From positions 1 to 11,300 of the forward strand of contig JADGJH010001212.1 of the NCBI GenBank assembly GCA_027596945.1: a stretch of DNA of 11,300 bases. The letters run 5' to 3'. This stretch comes from Physocladia obscura (lineage: Eukaryota; Chytridiomycota; Chytridiomycetes; Chytridiales; Chytriomycetaceae). The notes beneath the pieces are model-generated. The model had not been told where the DNA came from. It worked only from the letters and a program-made list of their open reading frames with translations, and ran no database searches. The position numbers were made by a program, and so were the translations under genes. Below are positions 1 through 8,583 of the stretch, piece after piece (the first letter of the stretch is position 1; each line of letters opens with the position of its first letter).

Positions 1-570
1 TTTTAAAAAAAAAAAAACCAATATATGACATGTACATCCCTCAGCATTTGCTGTTCCCAAAAATAAAAAACAAAACTGTTGCAACTGCAAGAAAAATTTT
101 AAGAGTAGCAAAACATTTGGTCACACTCTTTTTAGTTGCAGCAGCTGTAGAACTGATTCAATGGCACTTCTAGTCTTGCCTGTTGATAAATTTATCCAAC
201 AACATGAATACCTGCAAGATGTCTTTCTCTCCAGACGCTTCTATGCCAAACAACTTTTGTGCATTGGCCAATCTTCACGTGAATATTAAACTATGACTAC
301 ATATTTATATAACCATGGAATTCCCTATGTACAATTGTAATAAAAATCCAATTGGTTGGCTGGCTCCACCAAAATTTTTTATATCAGAGATTGACTCATT
401 GCACTATTATATTACATTCAGCAAAATCTACTGTCCTATCCACTATCATCTATCACTACCTGTCAAAATTGATCAAGATTTGAGCCCATTTTTATTCAAC
501 TCAACAATGCACTTGTAATCTAACTTCTGCTGTCACTTATAATCTACAAAGATATCCAATGCGCTATAAA
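1..570. other. Non-coding or unrecognised AT-rich stretch
   Basis: No gene is supported here. The only coding-like patch is a 34-codon minus-strand frame (274 down to 170) that reads RLANAQKLFGIEASGEKD and then enters TAG. The codon just upstream is TGA, so it may be part of a larger decayed frame. A short plus-strand frame at 315-518 has no recognisable motif and an unconvincing composition. CpG occurs only three times in the whole stretch. Confidence 0.4.
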
Positions 571-602
571 AGGTGTCTTCAGCCACCATTCAAAACACAT
601 TA

Positions 603-1046
603 ATGTTCAACATTGATAGCAAACAATTCAGCATTGAATACTTCAGAACTGTCAAACAACCAGCCAATTTATTCCCCAATATTATGTGTTGGTTTCAGTT
701 GAGAGAAATGGATATGAGTCAAACATATATTTTAAATATTGCTCTGTGTCTATTCAGATCTGCTTGTGCAATTAACAGATGCACTCAAACTGTGTACAGT
801 CAATGTTATACATGCCAAAAAGGGCATATGCCATCTGGGTTTTGCAAGCAACATGTTGAAGATCACTTAAATAAAAATTGGTGTCATGTCATAGAAGATT
901 GTACTGGAATGCACATTGTTGATTGCATGCAAAAAAATATATATTGCTGTGAAAATGCACAATTAAGTGGCAATTATTTTCTAGTTTGTTTACTATTGTC
1001 TAATTGTTGGTTTAAAGTAAGATTCAGTTGGTACTACATTCAATAG
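603..1046 (+). pseudogene. Cysteine-rich fragment, possibly a KDZ-transposase-associated Cys cluster
   Basis: This open frame of about 147 codons starts at ATG 603 and stops at 1044-1046. Its centre is rich in paired Cys and His: CAINRC, then CYTC, then GFCKQH, then NWCHVIEDC and later CC. The order C-x4-C, FC-x2-H, C-x5-C recalls the zinc-binding 'CxC' clusters encoded beside KDZ (Kyakuja-Dileera-Zisupton) transposases in basidiomycete genomes. That resemblance is from memory of the pattern, not an alignment. The segment before it (CWFQLREMDMSQTYIL) would be the strand leading into the cluster. The last 20 residues are hydrophobic and may be read-through into an intron or decay. No KDZ catalytic domain was found nearby. 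It could also be an unrelated zinc-binding protein. It is probably a relic, since flanking coding patches carry stops. Confidence 0.4.
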
Positions 1047-1194
1047 GGCAGGCACAGGAAAACCTCAAAGTGTACTTAAGGACATAACCAAGATGCTCCA
1101 ATTATTTTAATGGGGTATGGATTCATGTCTTGCAGAGAAAAAAGGCCACATAAGTCTTGTTTATATTAAAGTTGATGACTTATTTTATATATAG

Positions 1195-1477
1195 ATCATG
1201 CTTTCAATGTTTATATCATGGAAATTGTAATAAAAATGCAAGCCAAAGATATGGCATACCAAAGCATTGGCAACATGTTACTTGGATCTGAAATGCAGGA
1301 TGTAAAGGCAAAAAAGTTATCTAAGCCATTTATGGATGCAATTCACTAGTTTCAAGGAATATTGCATCATGTGAAGTATGGAATTTTAACAGCACAATGC
1401 AAGGAAATGAATGGATTTGGAAAAACCATGTGTTCAGGCTGTGAGGGAGGGAAAACAGCAAATTGCAACTTATACTA
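1195..1477 (+). pseudogene. Exon-like coding remnant, family unknown
   Basis: A plus frame reads from just after a possible acceptor (ATAG, ending 1194) to a consensus donor GTAAGT at 1478, with one internal TAG at 1347-1349. It includes MAYQSIGNMLLGSEM, FQGILHHVKYGILTAQC and FGKTMCSGCEGGKTANC; the last is a small four-Cys cluster. The apparent terminal TAG (1476-1478) straddles the donor, so it need not be a real stop. A likely intron of 45 nt runs 1478-1522, and a further coding-like frame follows from 1523 (SVDGFPLQNTLLLHMVVEV) to about 1610. The reading phase does not join cleanly across the intron, so at least one indel is needed. It may belong with the Cys-rich frame upstream. I do not recognise the family. 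Confidence 0.35.
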
Positions 1478-1779
1478 GTAAGTGGTTAAATTTTTATTAT
1501 GTAAATTTATGTTTGAAATCAGTCAGTTGATGGTTTTCCTCTGCAAAATACTTTACTGCTACATATGGTGGTGGAGGTAATCACAGATGGTTTCAATGGG
1601 CAAAGTCTTTCTTTTTTTCTGTCAGTATAGACTATGTTGCAGAAGCAAAGCAGCAAAAAGAAGGGTGCAAGAAAATAAATTGGGTTGCTCCAGTTTATTC
1701 ATTGCCGGGAATAACAGCAATAAAAAATCTACAGATTTTACAGATATTTCAATGATAAGCATGACTGTATTTTAAAAAT

Positions 1780-2340
1780 ATATGGTATGCCTATCTTTTT
1801 ATTCTTTTAAATTCATTTAAGAAATCATCAGATGTTGCCCCAGGTGGCAAAAAACTAAAATATGCTGATACTACAATTTATTGCACTAGTATTGAGTATC
1901 CCAGTTGCCTACTGCGTTTTGGCTATGACATTGTGTATACCAAAATGGCACATCAATCAGTAAGTGGAGTTAAAGTAGCCAATAACTAAGAAAAAACAGG
2001 AAGTTTTATCAGTTATCTGTCAGGTTCTTCCTGTTCTCCCTCATTGCAGTTGCAAGATCATCAAGCAAAGGTTGGTCGTCAGTTCAAAACTGGGCCATCA
2101 GCTCAAGGCTGGTCCATCAGCAAAAGCTGGCATCAGCTGAAGCTGGTAAGCAGTGGAGAGTCATAGACCCTGCAACATCTGCATTAAACAATTGAAACTC
2201 ACTACAGCAAAGCAATGGAAATAGGTCAAGAATGAACTTGGGAAATTTCTGAACCCTGGCTAGGTCCTGCAAATAGCCAGGTGGTGTCCTTTATGCTCTG
2301 GAGATAAATGGAATAGATAGGACAAATAGAAACTGGTAAG
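1780..2340. other. Non-coding stretch with a minisatellite
   Basis: No gene is supported. The stretch contains the degenerate 18-bp tandem array at 2058-2146, listed separately, and is otherwise AT-rich with frequent stops on both strands. Confidence 0.4.
2058..2146. repeat. Degenerate 18-bp tandem repeat, about five units
   Basis: Five consecutive units follow the pattern CCATCAGCTCAAGGCTGG with substitutions: 2058-2075, 2076-2094, 2095-2112, 2113-2130 and 2131-2146. Two units are 18 bp long and match in most positions, while the edge units are one base longer or two shorter. The period is divisible by three, but the frames across it soon hit stops, so it is read as a minisatellite and not as coding repeats. 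Confidence 0.75.
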
Positions 2341-2384
2341 TATGGTTAATAAATACAAACACAATGTGTTCTCTTTTTCCATTA

Positions 2385-2640
2385 AGATACCGAGTCCCTG
2401 TTCTGGTACCACCAGCAACAAGAACCCTTCTCTTTACGTTCAGGCTGCACTCTGTCAATGCCAGCATCTAGAGCCGCCTCATCACCCATTGCCCTGGTCA
2501 CCTGACCATGCCCTGTCACCTGGGGGTAAATTTCTCTTTGCAAGCTTGTATTTGCTGGTCCAATCATCATGCAGTCCACTCCATTTTTGGCGATACTGAC
2601 ACCTCCTAGTCCTGGGGAACATGCCATTCAGGGGATGGTG
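2385..2640. other. GC-richer, CpG-retaining patch with open frames on both strands
   Basis: Base composition changes sharply here: C-rich on the plus strand, four CpG in about 250 bases, few A/T runs. Both strands are open: plus 2342-2599 (85 codons) and minus 2627-2382 (81 codons). The minus frame includes GHGQVTRAMGDEAALDAG and DRVQPERKEKG, which is hydrophilic and plausible as protein, but no domain is recognised. The contrast with its neighbours suggests a younger insertion that has not undergone the same C-to-T decay, or a fragment of a repeat of different origin. Boundaries are by eye. Confidence 0.45.
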
Positions 2641-2761
2641 CACTAAAAAAGATATTTGCTAACTCATTCCACAGCATTGCTAGATCTGTTTCAAATGTCA
2701 TGGAAGGCAGGGGGTGGAAGAGGTGTAAAGAAAAGGTTGGCATTTATCTCTTGGCCTGCTA

Positions 2762-2893
2762 TAAGTCCAGTATAACAGCCTCAGTGTCACTCTCATGGTG
2801 GAAACTTTGCAGTGTTGCAGAGACACCAGTTGAGCTTGATGCACCAAGCTGATCACATCCTGCAGACAGCACGCCATTTTTCAGAACATCTGA
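2762..2893 (-). pseudogene. Candidate last exon of an unrecognised gene
   Basis: On the minus strand an AT-rich tract ends in a good acceptor (GGGTTTTCAG). It is followed by a frame of about 43 codons with protein-like composition (VLKNGVLSAGCDQLGASSS, then HHESDTEAVILDL) that ends in TAG at 2759-2761. The acidic, Ser-rich sequence differs from the hydrophobic string encoded upstream by the AT-rich duplication, so only the part after the acceptor is called. No donor or upstream exon was identified and the family is unknown. Confidence 0.25.
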
Positions 2894-2944
2894 AAACCCA
2901 AAACATGAATAATCCAAAAGAACCAAACAAACTAAATAAACAAT

Positions 2945-2998
2945 TATATACAGAATATAAATAAATACAAATATATACAGAATATAAATAAATAAATA
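2945..2998. repeat. 27-bp AT-rich direct duplication
   Basis: Two adjacent copies (2945-2971 and 2972-2998) share the core TATATACAGAATATAAATAA and differ only near the end of the second copy. On the minus strand the repeat spells a Tyr/Ile/Leu/Phe-rich string that mimics a membrane segment; this is an artefact of composition. Confidence 0.75.
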
Positions 2999-3186
2999 TT
3001 TACAAAGATAATCATCAAATGAAGTCAAGGAGTTTTGAACAAACTCAACCATTATGTGAGAATCTCACATATCAAAACCATTCATAGGATATTTTCCAGC
3101 ATTGCACTTGGAAAGAACTGCCAATGCTGCTATGCATCACATCTTATCATGGGTCTGGGATTGACTGTAAATAGTGACAGGCATGA

Positions 3187-3342
3187 AAAGACCAATGTCA
3201 ATCAATTGGTTTGACTACAGATGAAGCTTTGGAGAATAGACAAGCAGACATAGTGGTTGTAGTTGAAGACTACAATTTGGCAAAACTTCAAAGATTTTCT
3301 TCTTGGACAAAAGAAACACCAAAAATTGGAAGATATTTTATT
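3187..3342 (+). pseudogene. Coding remnant, family unknown
   Basis: A frame of 52 codons between TGA (3184-3186) and TAA (3343-3345) includes TTDEALENRQADIVVVVEDY and LQRFSSWTKETPKIGRYFI, with well-mixed charged and aromatic residues typical of real protein. A second plus frame begins at ATG 3366 (MKKLRQLKQLFGENTNQKLY). It continues with good composition to about 3531 through one TAA and one TGA. The two could be exons or shifted pieces of one decayed gene. No catalytic motif is recognised, so the link to the cysteine-rich frame upstream or the 3' gene downstream is only by strand and order. Confidence 0.35.
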
Positions 3343-3639
3343 TAATAGTTTTAAATTTTAGGGTGATGAAAAAACTCAGACAGTTAAAACAATTGTTTGG
3401 GGAAAACACAAATCAAAAATTGTATCAAGAAATTATCAAAGAAAATTAAAATGAACTAACCATAATAGCTTGAGATGCAAAAAGTATTTTTGACAAGAAA
3501 AATGATGCAGGAATGGCTTATGCCTTGGAGATATAAATTTACAATCATGTGTAGTCTATTGTGTCACTGGAAAAAGTTTGTGGAGAAACTAGGAACACAG
3601 GAAACAACATCAATGAGAAATGTTAAAATTCCATGACCA

Positions 3640-4480
3640 GTGGCAACAGTCTGGAATAATTCACTGCCAAAGATAATTAGTCCATTAATTCTCTGTGTAC
3701 AATAAATAAGAATTGACATACAAAGCTTTCATTAAAGATTTGAAATTCCAAGTTCTAATCATAACTGAGATGCCCTAACAACTGAAAGAGGCCATATAAA
3801 GTGTTCACCACATTAAAATAACATGCAAAGATATTAAAGTACACAAGAAACATCATACACAATATTTCTGTATGTTTTTCAGCTGCATTATTAAACAGCA
3901 TTTTCTTTATCATTGAGTAACTCAACAGGCTGGGTTGAATTGTTCAAGGAATAAGGTTGGGCAAAATACAGGCAGACGGAGATGTTGCCAAGACACCCCA
4001 AATGCCAATTTTATTAAGAAACATGAAAATAAAATCAAAAAAAAAACAGGCACAAAGCTTGTGTAGTGGGCGGAGGGTAGGGGGAACAACAGCACTAGAC
4101 ATAGGTTGTTAAAGAGAAGAAATATAAAACAAAATTTTATTCTTGACAAGCCTCCTTGCCTTGTTGAACTGGTTTTAATAAATCAAAACCTTGCATAACA
4201 TATACACATAGTGACTTTCTCAGGACTTATTATGCATGCATGAGACCTCACTTTGTGTAGATAACAAGGATAACATTTTAATGATAAAAGGGATGAATAA
4301 AGCTGTACTTTTAGCCAAGGGCACTATTGGTACAACAGCTCACGCTGCTGTAGTGGTACTCAGCACAATGCACGACAATGGGCTGTAAAGATAGAGATTT
4401 TTATATTACTCATTCAAAATTGATGCTGAAAAACACTAGAAGCCTAGAAATAGCTCTGTATGCACTTGTGACAACATGTT
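3640..4480. other. Intergenic or fully decayed stretch
   Basis: No gene is supported. A hydrophobic minus frame at 4149-3922 reads across A-runs and is not convincing. The stretch holds a small G-rich patch (about 4065-4085) and an imperfect palindrome TTGAGTAACTCAA near 3914-3926, neither with an assigned role. Confidence 0.35.
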
Positions 4481-4715
4481 ATATGTTTCACAAGTGATGG
4501 ATTTTTGAAAATTTGCCTGGAAAAATGGAAAAATTGGTGCCACCTACCAGGATCTTGATTAACAACACTGCTGGTATCACCAAAATGGACAAATAGAGCA
4601 TTTGCCACTTAGCTAAGATACCAGGTGACCAATCAAGCCAAGATGCCACCAAGACACTAGAGAATGTATAAAAACTGCTGATTTGTTTTCTGAAATAGTC
4701 ACAACAAATCAATAA

Positions 4716-5305
4716 AATTATATAATCTCTAAAACTCATGGCAAATCAAGAAGAAACACAATAAAAAATCCTTATAAACCTGTGACTGAGCTGCTGAATA
4801 AGTATAACAGTAAGTATGAGTAGTTTTGGAAAACTAATTATATTTTCAACCAGGAAACTGGGAGACTCTTCTAACTTTCAAGAAAGTCAAAGAAAATCTG
4901 TTATTGCAAAATAATATGCTCTCAAATAACACAACAATGTATTGGCAGCATCTGAAGGACATATTTCATCACATTTGCAATTTGCAAAACTTTGTTGACT
5001 TTTATGCCAAAAAAGAAGCTGGTACTAAGCAAGCTTCAAATCCCATATTAATGAGCTACAAAATAAAAAATTGAGATGCAGCAATAACAGTTGTGACTAA
5101 AGCCCAAAATTGCGATGCATACTTCCAAAGTCATGCACAGGATGAAATTGAAACTCTCAGAACAAATGAAAACAATCTGCAATTTGATATGAAACATTTG
5201 TATGAGATGCAGGAAGCATTTGATAAAGCAGCAAATGGTCCATTGGCTAATCAAGATAGTATGATTCTGGAGATGGCTCTTAACACACCAAATAATTCAA
5301 CATAA
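4716..5305 (+). pseudogene. 3' end of an unrecognised two-exon (or larger) gene
   Basis: An exon open from 4716 joins at a consensus donor (GTAAGT, 4810) across a 44-nt intron (4810-4853, acceptor CAACCAG, internal ACTAAT as possible branch point) to an exon of about 450 nt that stops at TAA 5303-5305. The phase-1 junction is kept. The joined frame has about 180 codons and only one stop, TGA at 5072-5074 after IKN, where CGA (Arg) is a plausible ancestor. It is polar and helix-prone: KNPYKPVTELLNKY upstream, then MYWQHLKDIFHHICNLQNF, DEIETLRTNENNLQFDMK and YEMQEAFDKAANGPLANQDS. A coiled-coil C-terminal tail is likely. A shorter coding-like frame just upstream (4501-4593, PGKMEKLVPPTRILINN) may be an earlier exon. 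Family unknown; this is the best-preserved piece of the plus-strand genes. Confidence 0.5.
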
Positions 5306-5589
5306 GGTAAAAATTTTAAAATAAAATTGCTTTTATCTTTTTGCTTGACAAACTTTGATTTCATATCATCCATGTTTGATGCTTTAATGCTCACAACAAA
5401 CAGCACTGATTATCCCAAAATTAACAATTTTAATGGGCTTTCTAACAAACTCTACTATGCGTTGATACTACATGTGTATGTATGTATTGAAAAATCTAGC
5501 CTTAATGGAAAAATGTCAAAATTGTTAAACAATATTGTGGGAGTTATGCATCAAAGCAAACTTAACAATCATGCTCAACATACTTAAAA

Positions 5590-6120
5590 ATAGAACATAT
5601 TATAATTTGAAAGCAATTAGCTCATAGCCACAGACATCACACCAGTTTGTTGCAGAAAATTGAAAGTACTACACTTTAAAGACTATGTTGTATACTTTAG
5701 GATTTTCCAAAAAAGCAAATCCATTCCTATTTGTTAATGTACATTCAGGGGTTATAAAAATCCAGAAATGAGCATGTTATCATGGTTTTTACAAGAACTG
5801 CACATAGTATTTTTAACACAAATAAAGACTGGTTAAATTTTAGTTAAGATGCCATTTGAATTGGGAAAATCAGTTGTTTTTACTAAGATTTTTATGGACT
5901 AGAGTTGCTGGTTCTTTTCTTATGCCTTACTCCAAAATCACAGCAACGACTGCTCGGACAGCAAAACCAAATCAATTTCTCAAACACTGCAGCCACAAGC
6001 ACAAAACAATTATTTTCTGCACAGGGACTCACTGTTTTGATGAATCAGTCTCTCTTTTAGTTTTAATTTTTTAATTTCAATAAGGCCGTGAAACCTCACC
6101 ATTTCAACACCTACAGCTCC
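5590..6120. other. Intergenic stretch
   Basis: No gene is supported. Open frames at 5327-5587 and 5856-6074 lack motifs and are not backed by splice sites. The stretch separates the plus-strand 3' gene end (5305) from the minus-strand 3' gene end (6125), so it lies between two convergent relics. An imperfect 32-bp tandem duplication (about 6118-6148 and 6150-6180, core ATTTTTAATTGAATTTTGA against ATTTTTGATTGAATTTCGA) sits at its right edge. Confidence 0.4.
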
Positions 6121-6124
6121 ATTT

Positions 6125-8310
6125 TTAATTGAATTTTGACAGCTTCTGTCTCATTTTTGATTGAATTTCGATAAATCCTGCAGTAATACAGATCATTTGA
6201 GTTCTACATTTGTTTGTTTTTAAACAAATAAACAAAACATCACTTTTGAAGATCACGCCATGTTGCTCCATTTCTGAACAGATTTCATCAAGCCTTGCAG
6301 CAATCCATACCTTTTTTTTGCGCATATACTCAATTTGCATGTTTGTTATGTTATAAATTAAAAAATACTTTCAATCTTATTTGCTTTTCTGTGAAGATTT
6401 GTTCCATATCTTGACAAGTATTTATATGCAATGCAAGATCATCAGATGTGATGTAATTAGGGTGTGTTGGCTGCAAAATTATGCTGTCAAAAAACTATAA
6501 AAAATTGACTTACAAAAACAGATTTGAAGGGCTCCAAAATTGTACTGGGTTCAGATCTGCTACAATATAAAAATAAAATAAAAAAGATACTATCCTGCAC
6601 ATATTGTTCTAATATGGCACATATTCTTTCAATCAAAGTAGATCAAGATCAGCTGCAAGATTTTTTTTTCCACTAAATTTCGTAATTCTGATAGTACTCA
6701 AACAATGTGTGACTACTTGCATTTTCTTGATCATTATCAATTCTATAATCCTCACTTAGACTTTTGCCACCATTGTTCCCTTGATTATTGGTGGTGTGAT
6801 TGTTTTTTTCAATTAAACAGTATTCCTTTGCATCAATTGAAATGTTGAGTGTTTCAAGGACTTTTTCCCTTTTAAGAAGCTCAGAGGCATTAAAATTTGC
6901 AATCCATTTGATTTCTCTTGGAAATCAATTTTAATTAATTCCAGGAATTGTGTTTTTGATATATGATTCCCCTAGCATAATATTCAACAAGAAATATCCT
7001 GTTTTCCAATACCATTTAATTATAAATTGTAATAACAAATCAAATTACCTTCTCTTTTCAAAGTTGTGTTGAAGATACTCAAAATTTCTTGCCACAACTG
7101 CTGTCTACATTCCTTCAGTCAGTGCCAGCATAGCTTTTGATTGCCGCTTCTGTATATTGTGTTTTGTAGTTTTGATTCCAATTGATTTGGAAACACAAAG
7201 ACAGGATGGAGTTCATCCAATGCAATGTCATATATGCAACAGCATTTTTTCCCAAACTCATCTAATTTGAATATTAATAAAGTTGCTGTGTCATTTATAT
7301 TTACCTGATCTAAAAAAAGCTCCAGTTGCACAACTAGGTAAGTATCTATCCAAAAATATGCCAATCACGCTCAGCTGCTTGTTTGATAGATTGCTGAAAC
7401 ATTGCATTTCCAGCTTATTCAATGACTTTGCATTCAAGGCAACTTTGTTATTTTTGCCAGCATTCTGATTTTGAGTCATTGCCAGATTTTTATATTTTTG
7501 CATTTGTTCAGCCGATTCTGGATCATCTCCTTTCTTCAGCCTCTCCCATTCTGCTTTTTCATCAATAATTTAGTCTTTAATCAGCATACTAACACCAAAT
7601 GGATTTTTGGCAAACACACAACCTGTTCAAATTTCTTGTCCAGTTTTTGCAAAATCAGAAGTAATTTTTGACAGCTTGTCAATATAACAGTCATAGGTAT
7701 TTGGTTCAGGCCATCTAAAAATCCAACAATAAAATCAAAAAGTAGCCACAGATGTAACCTATTGTACTTTGAAGATTTGCTTGCTTTTAACAAGTCTTGG
7801 TTTATCTTAATGCCGGCAGCTTATAGGATAGCAAATGACACTGTAGTTGCTGCTTCCAGAGGAGATTAAATATTCAATTTGCAGATTGAATTTCTGTTAT
7901 TGACAAAAAATTCACTATAAGCAAATAGTTCAGCTGCTGCACAAATTTTGTCTTGCATAGGGTTTTGTTGTCATTTTTGTGTTTTTTTGATCCAGACATT
8001 TTGTGGGTGCAAACTTTGCAGCAATATTATTTGATATGAATGTCTACACTGTTTATTTAACATGTTAGAATATCAAATGATTATAAAGCATTTATTTTCA
8101 AATAAATGACAGATGCATTGTATTCTATGGCATATTCTTGCAGCTTTTCCTCTGACCTTTTTTGATGTAAATCACCATGTCTTAGGCTTTCATTGCTTCC
8201 ATATCATCTTTGTTCAGCTGACTTTTCAACTTTGCAGTCTTTGTAGTGCATCCTGCTTCCAACTCCATTTCATTTAGTGGTCTTTGTTGTCTTTGTTTTT
8301 TCTTCGATCT
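6125..8310 (-). pseudogene. Long multi-exon pseudogene of unrecognised family
   Basis: Read on the minus strand, coding-like sequence runs from about 8310 to the TAA at 6125-6127. Upstream blocks are a basic, Gln-rich piece (8310-8182, with RSKKKQRQQRPLNEME, shifting into SLRHGDLHQKRSEEKLQEYA) and ATG 7999 (MSGSKKHKN). The core follows: YNRLHLWLLFDFIVGFLDGL, QKLDKKFEQVV, NPFGVSMLIKD, EWERLKKGDDPESAEQMQKY, SNLSNKQLSVIGIFLDRYL. Introns at 7304-7262, 7048-6999, 6513-6471 and 6368-6329 (43, 50, 43 and 40 nt) all have GT-AG ends and keep the frame. Between them lie FGKKCCCIYDIALDELHPVF, LKECRQQLWQEILSIFN, REIKWIANFNASELLKREKV and KVWIAARLDEICSEMEQHG. At least six stops and two or three frameshifts make it dead. 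A total of roughly 600 residues is likely. It could be a transposon-borne or host gene; I name no function. Confidence 0.55.
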
Positions 8311-8420
8311 TAAAAATGGTGGCAGATTTCATGAATGAAATGTAGGATACATTTGTTGGAAGAAAGAAATTCTTTTTTTACTATTTTTTGTTAGTAGACC
8401 TGGAAACACCTGGTGTTATT

Positions 8421-8449
8421 AGAGAGATTTTGCAAACAAAAATTGTTTG
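8421..8449 (+). repeat. Left terminal inverted repeat of the Harbinger element
   Basis: These 29 bases are the exact reverse complement of 10491-10519. The repeat starts AGAGAGATTTTGC. Its inner half contains a palindrome, CAAACAA-AAA-TTGTTTG (8433-8449), which could be a transposase or Myb-protein binding site. Confidence 0.93.
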
Positions 8450-8583
8450 TGAAAATTTACTGTGAGATGATTTGAAATTCCTCACTGACAAAAGTTGTGA
8501 AACACATTTTCTACAAGAAATTGTCACAAGGAAAACTTTGAAATTCAATAACAGCTCAAGAAAGAACTTGGATATCACCTGAA

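Noticed and set aside
2058..2146. CRISPR-like array
   Set aside because: The units are contiguous 18-mers without spacers, in a eukaryotic-looking context.
2894..3052. Minus-strand frame with a Tyr/Ile/Phe-rich apparent membrane segment
   Set aside because: The hydrophobic string is the translation of the 27-bp AT-rich duplication; only the part after the acceptor near 2893 is protein-like.
3914..3926. LTR end or transposon terminus at TTGAGTAACTCAA
   Set aside because: It is a 13-bp palindrome only; no second copy, target duplication or LTR partner was found in the window.
3922..4149. 75-codon minus frame
   Set aside because: It is read through A-runs, is mostly Leu/Phe/Ser, and has no family pattern.
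4488..4739. 83-codon minus frame with hydrophobic stretches
   Set aside because: The plus strand of the same segment gives a more protein-like reading (PGKMEKLVPPTRILINN), and no motif or splice site supports the minus frame.
5327..5587. Plus frame of 86 codons following the 5305 stop
   Set aside because: It begins in an AT-rich tract, has no convincing splice link to the gene upstream and no motif; kept only as intergenic.
6209..6236. Hairpin TTTGTTT-TT-AAACAAA
   Set aside because: It is a short arm in A/T-rich DNA within a decayed exon; expected by chance and without context for a terminator or origin.
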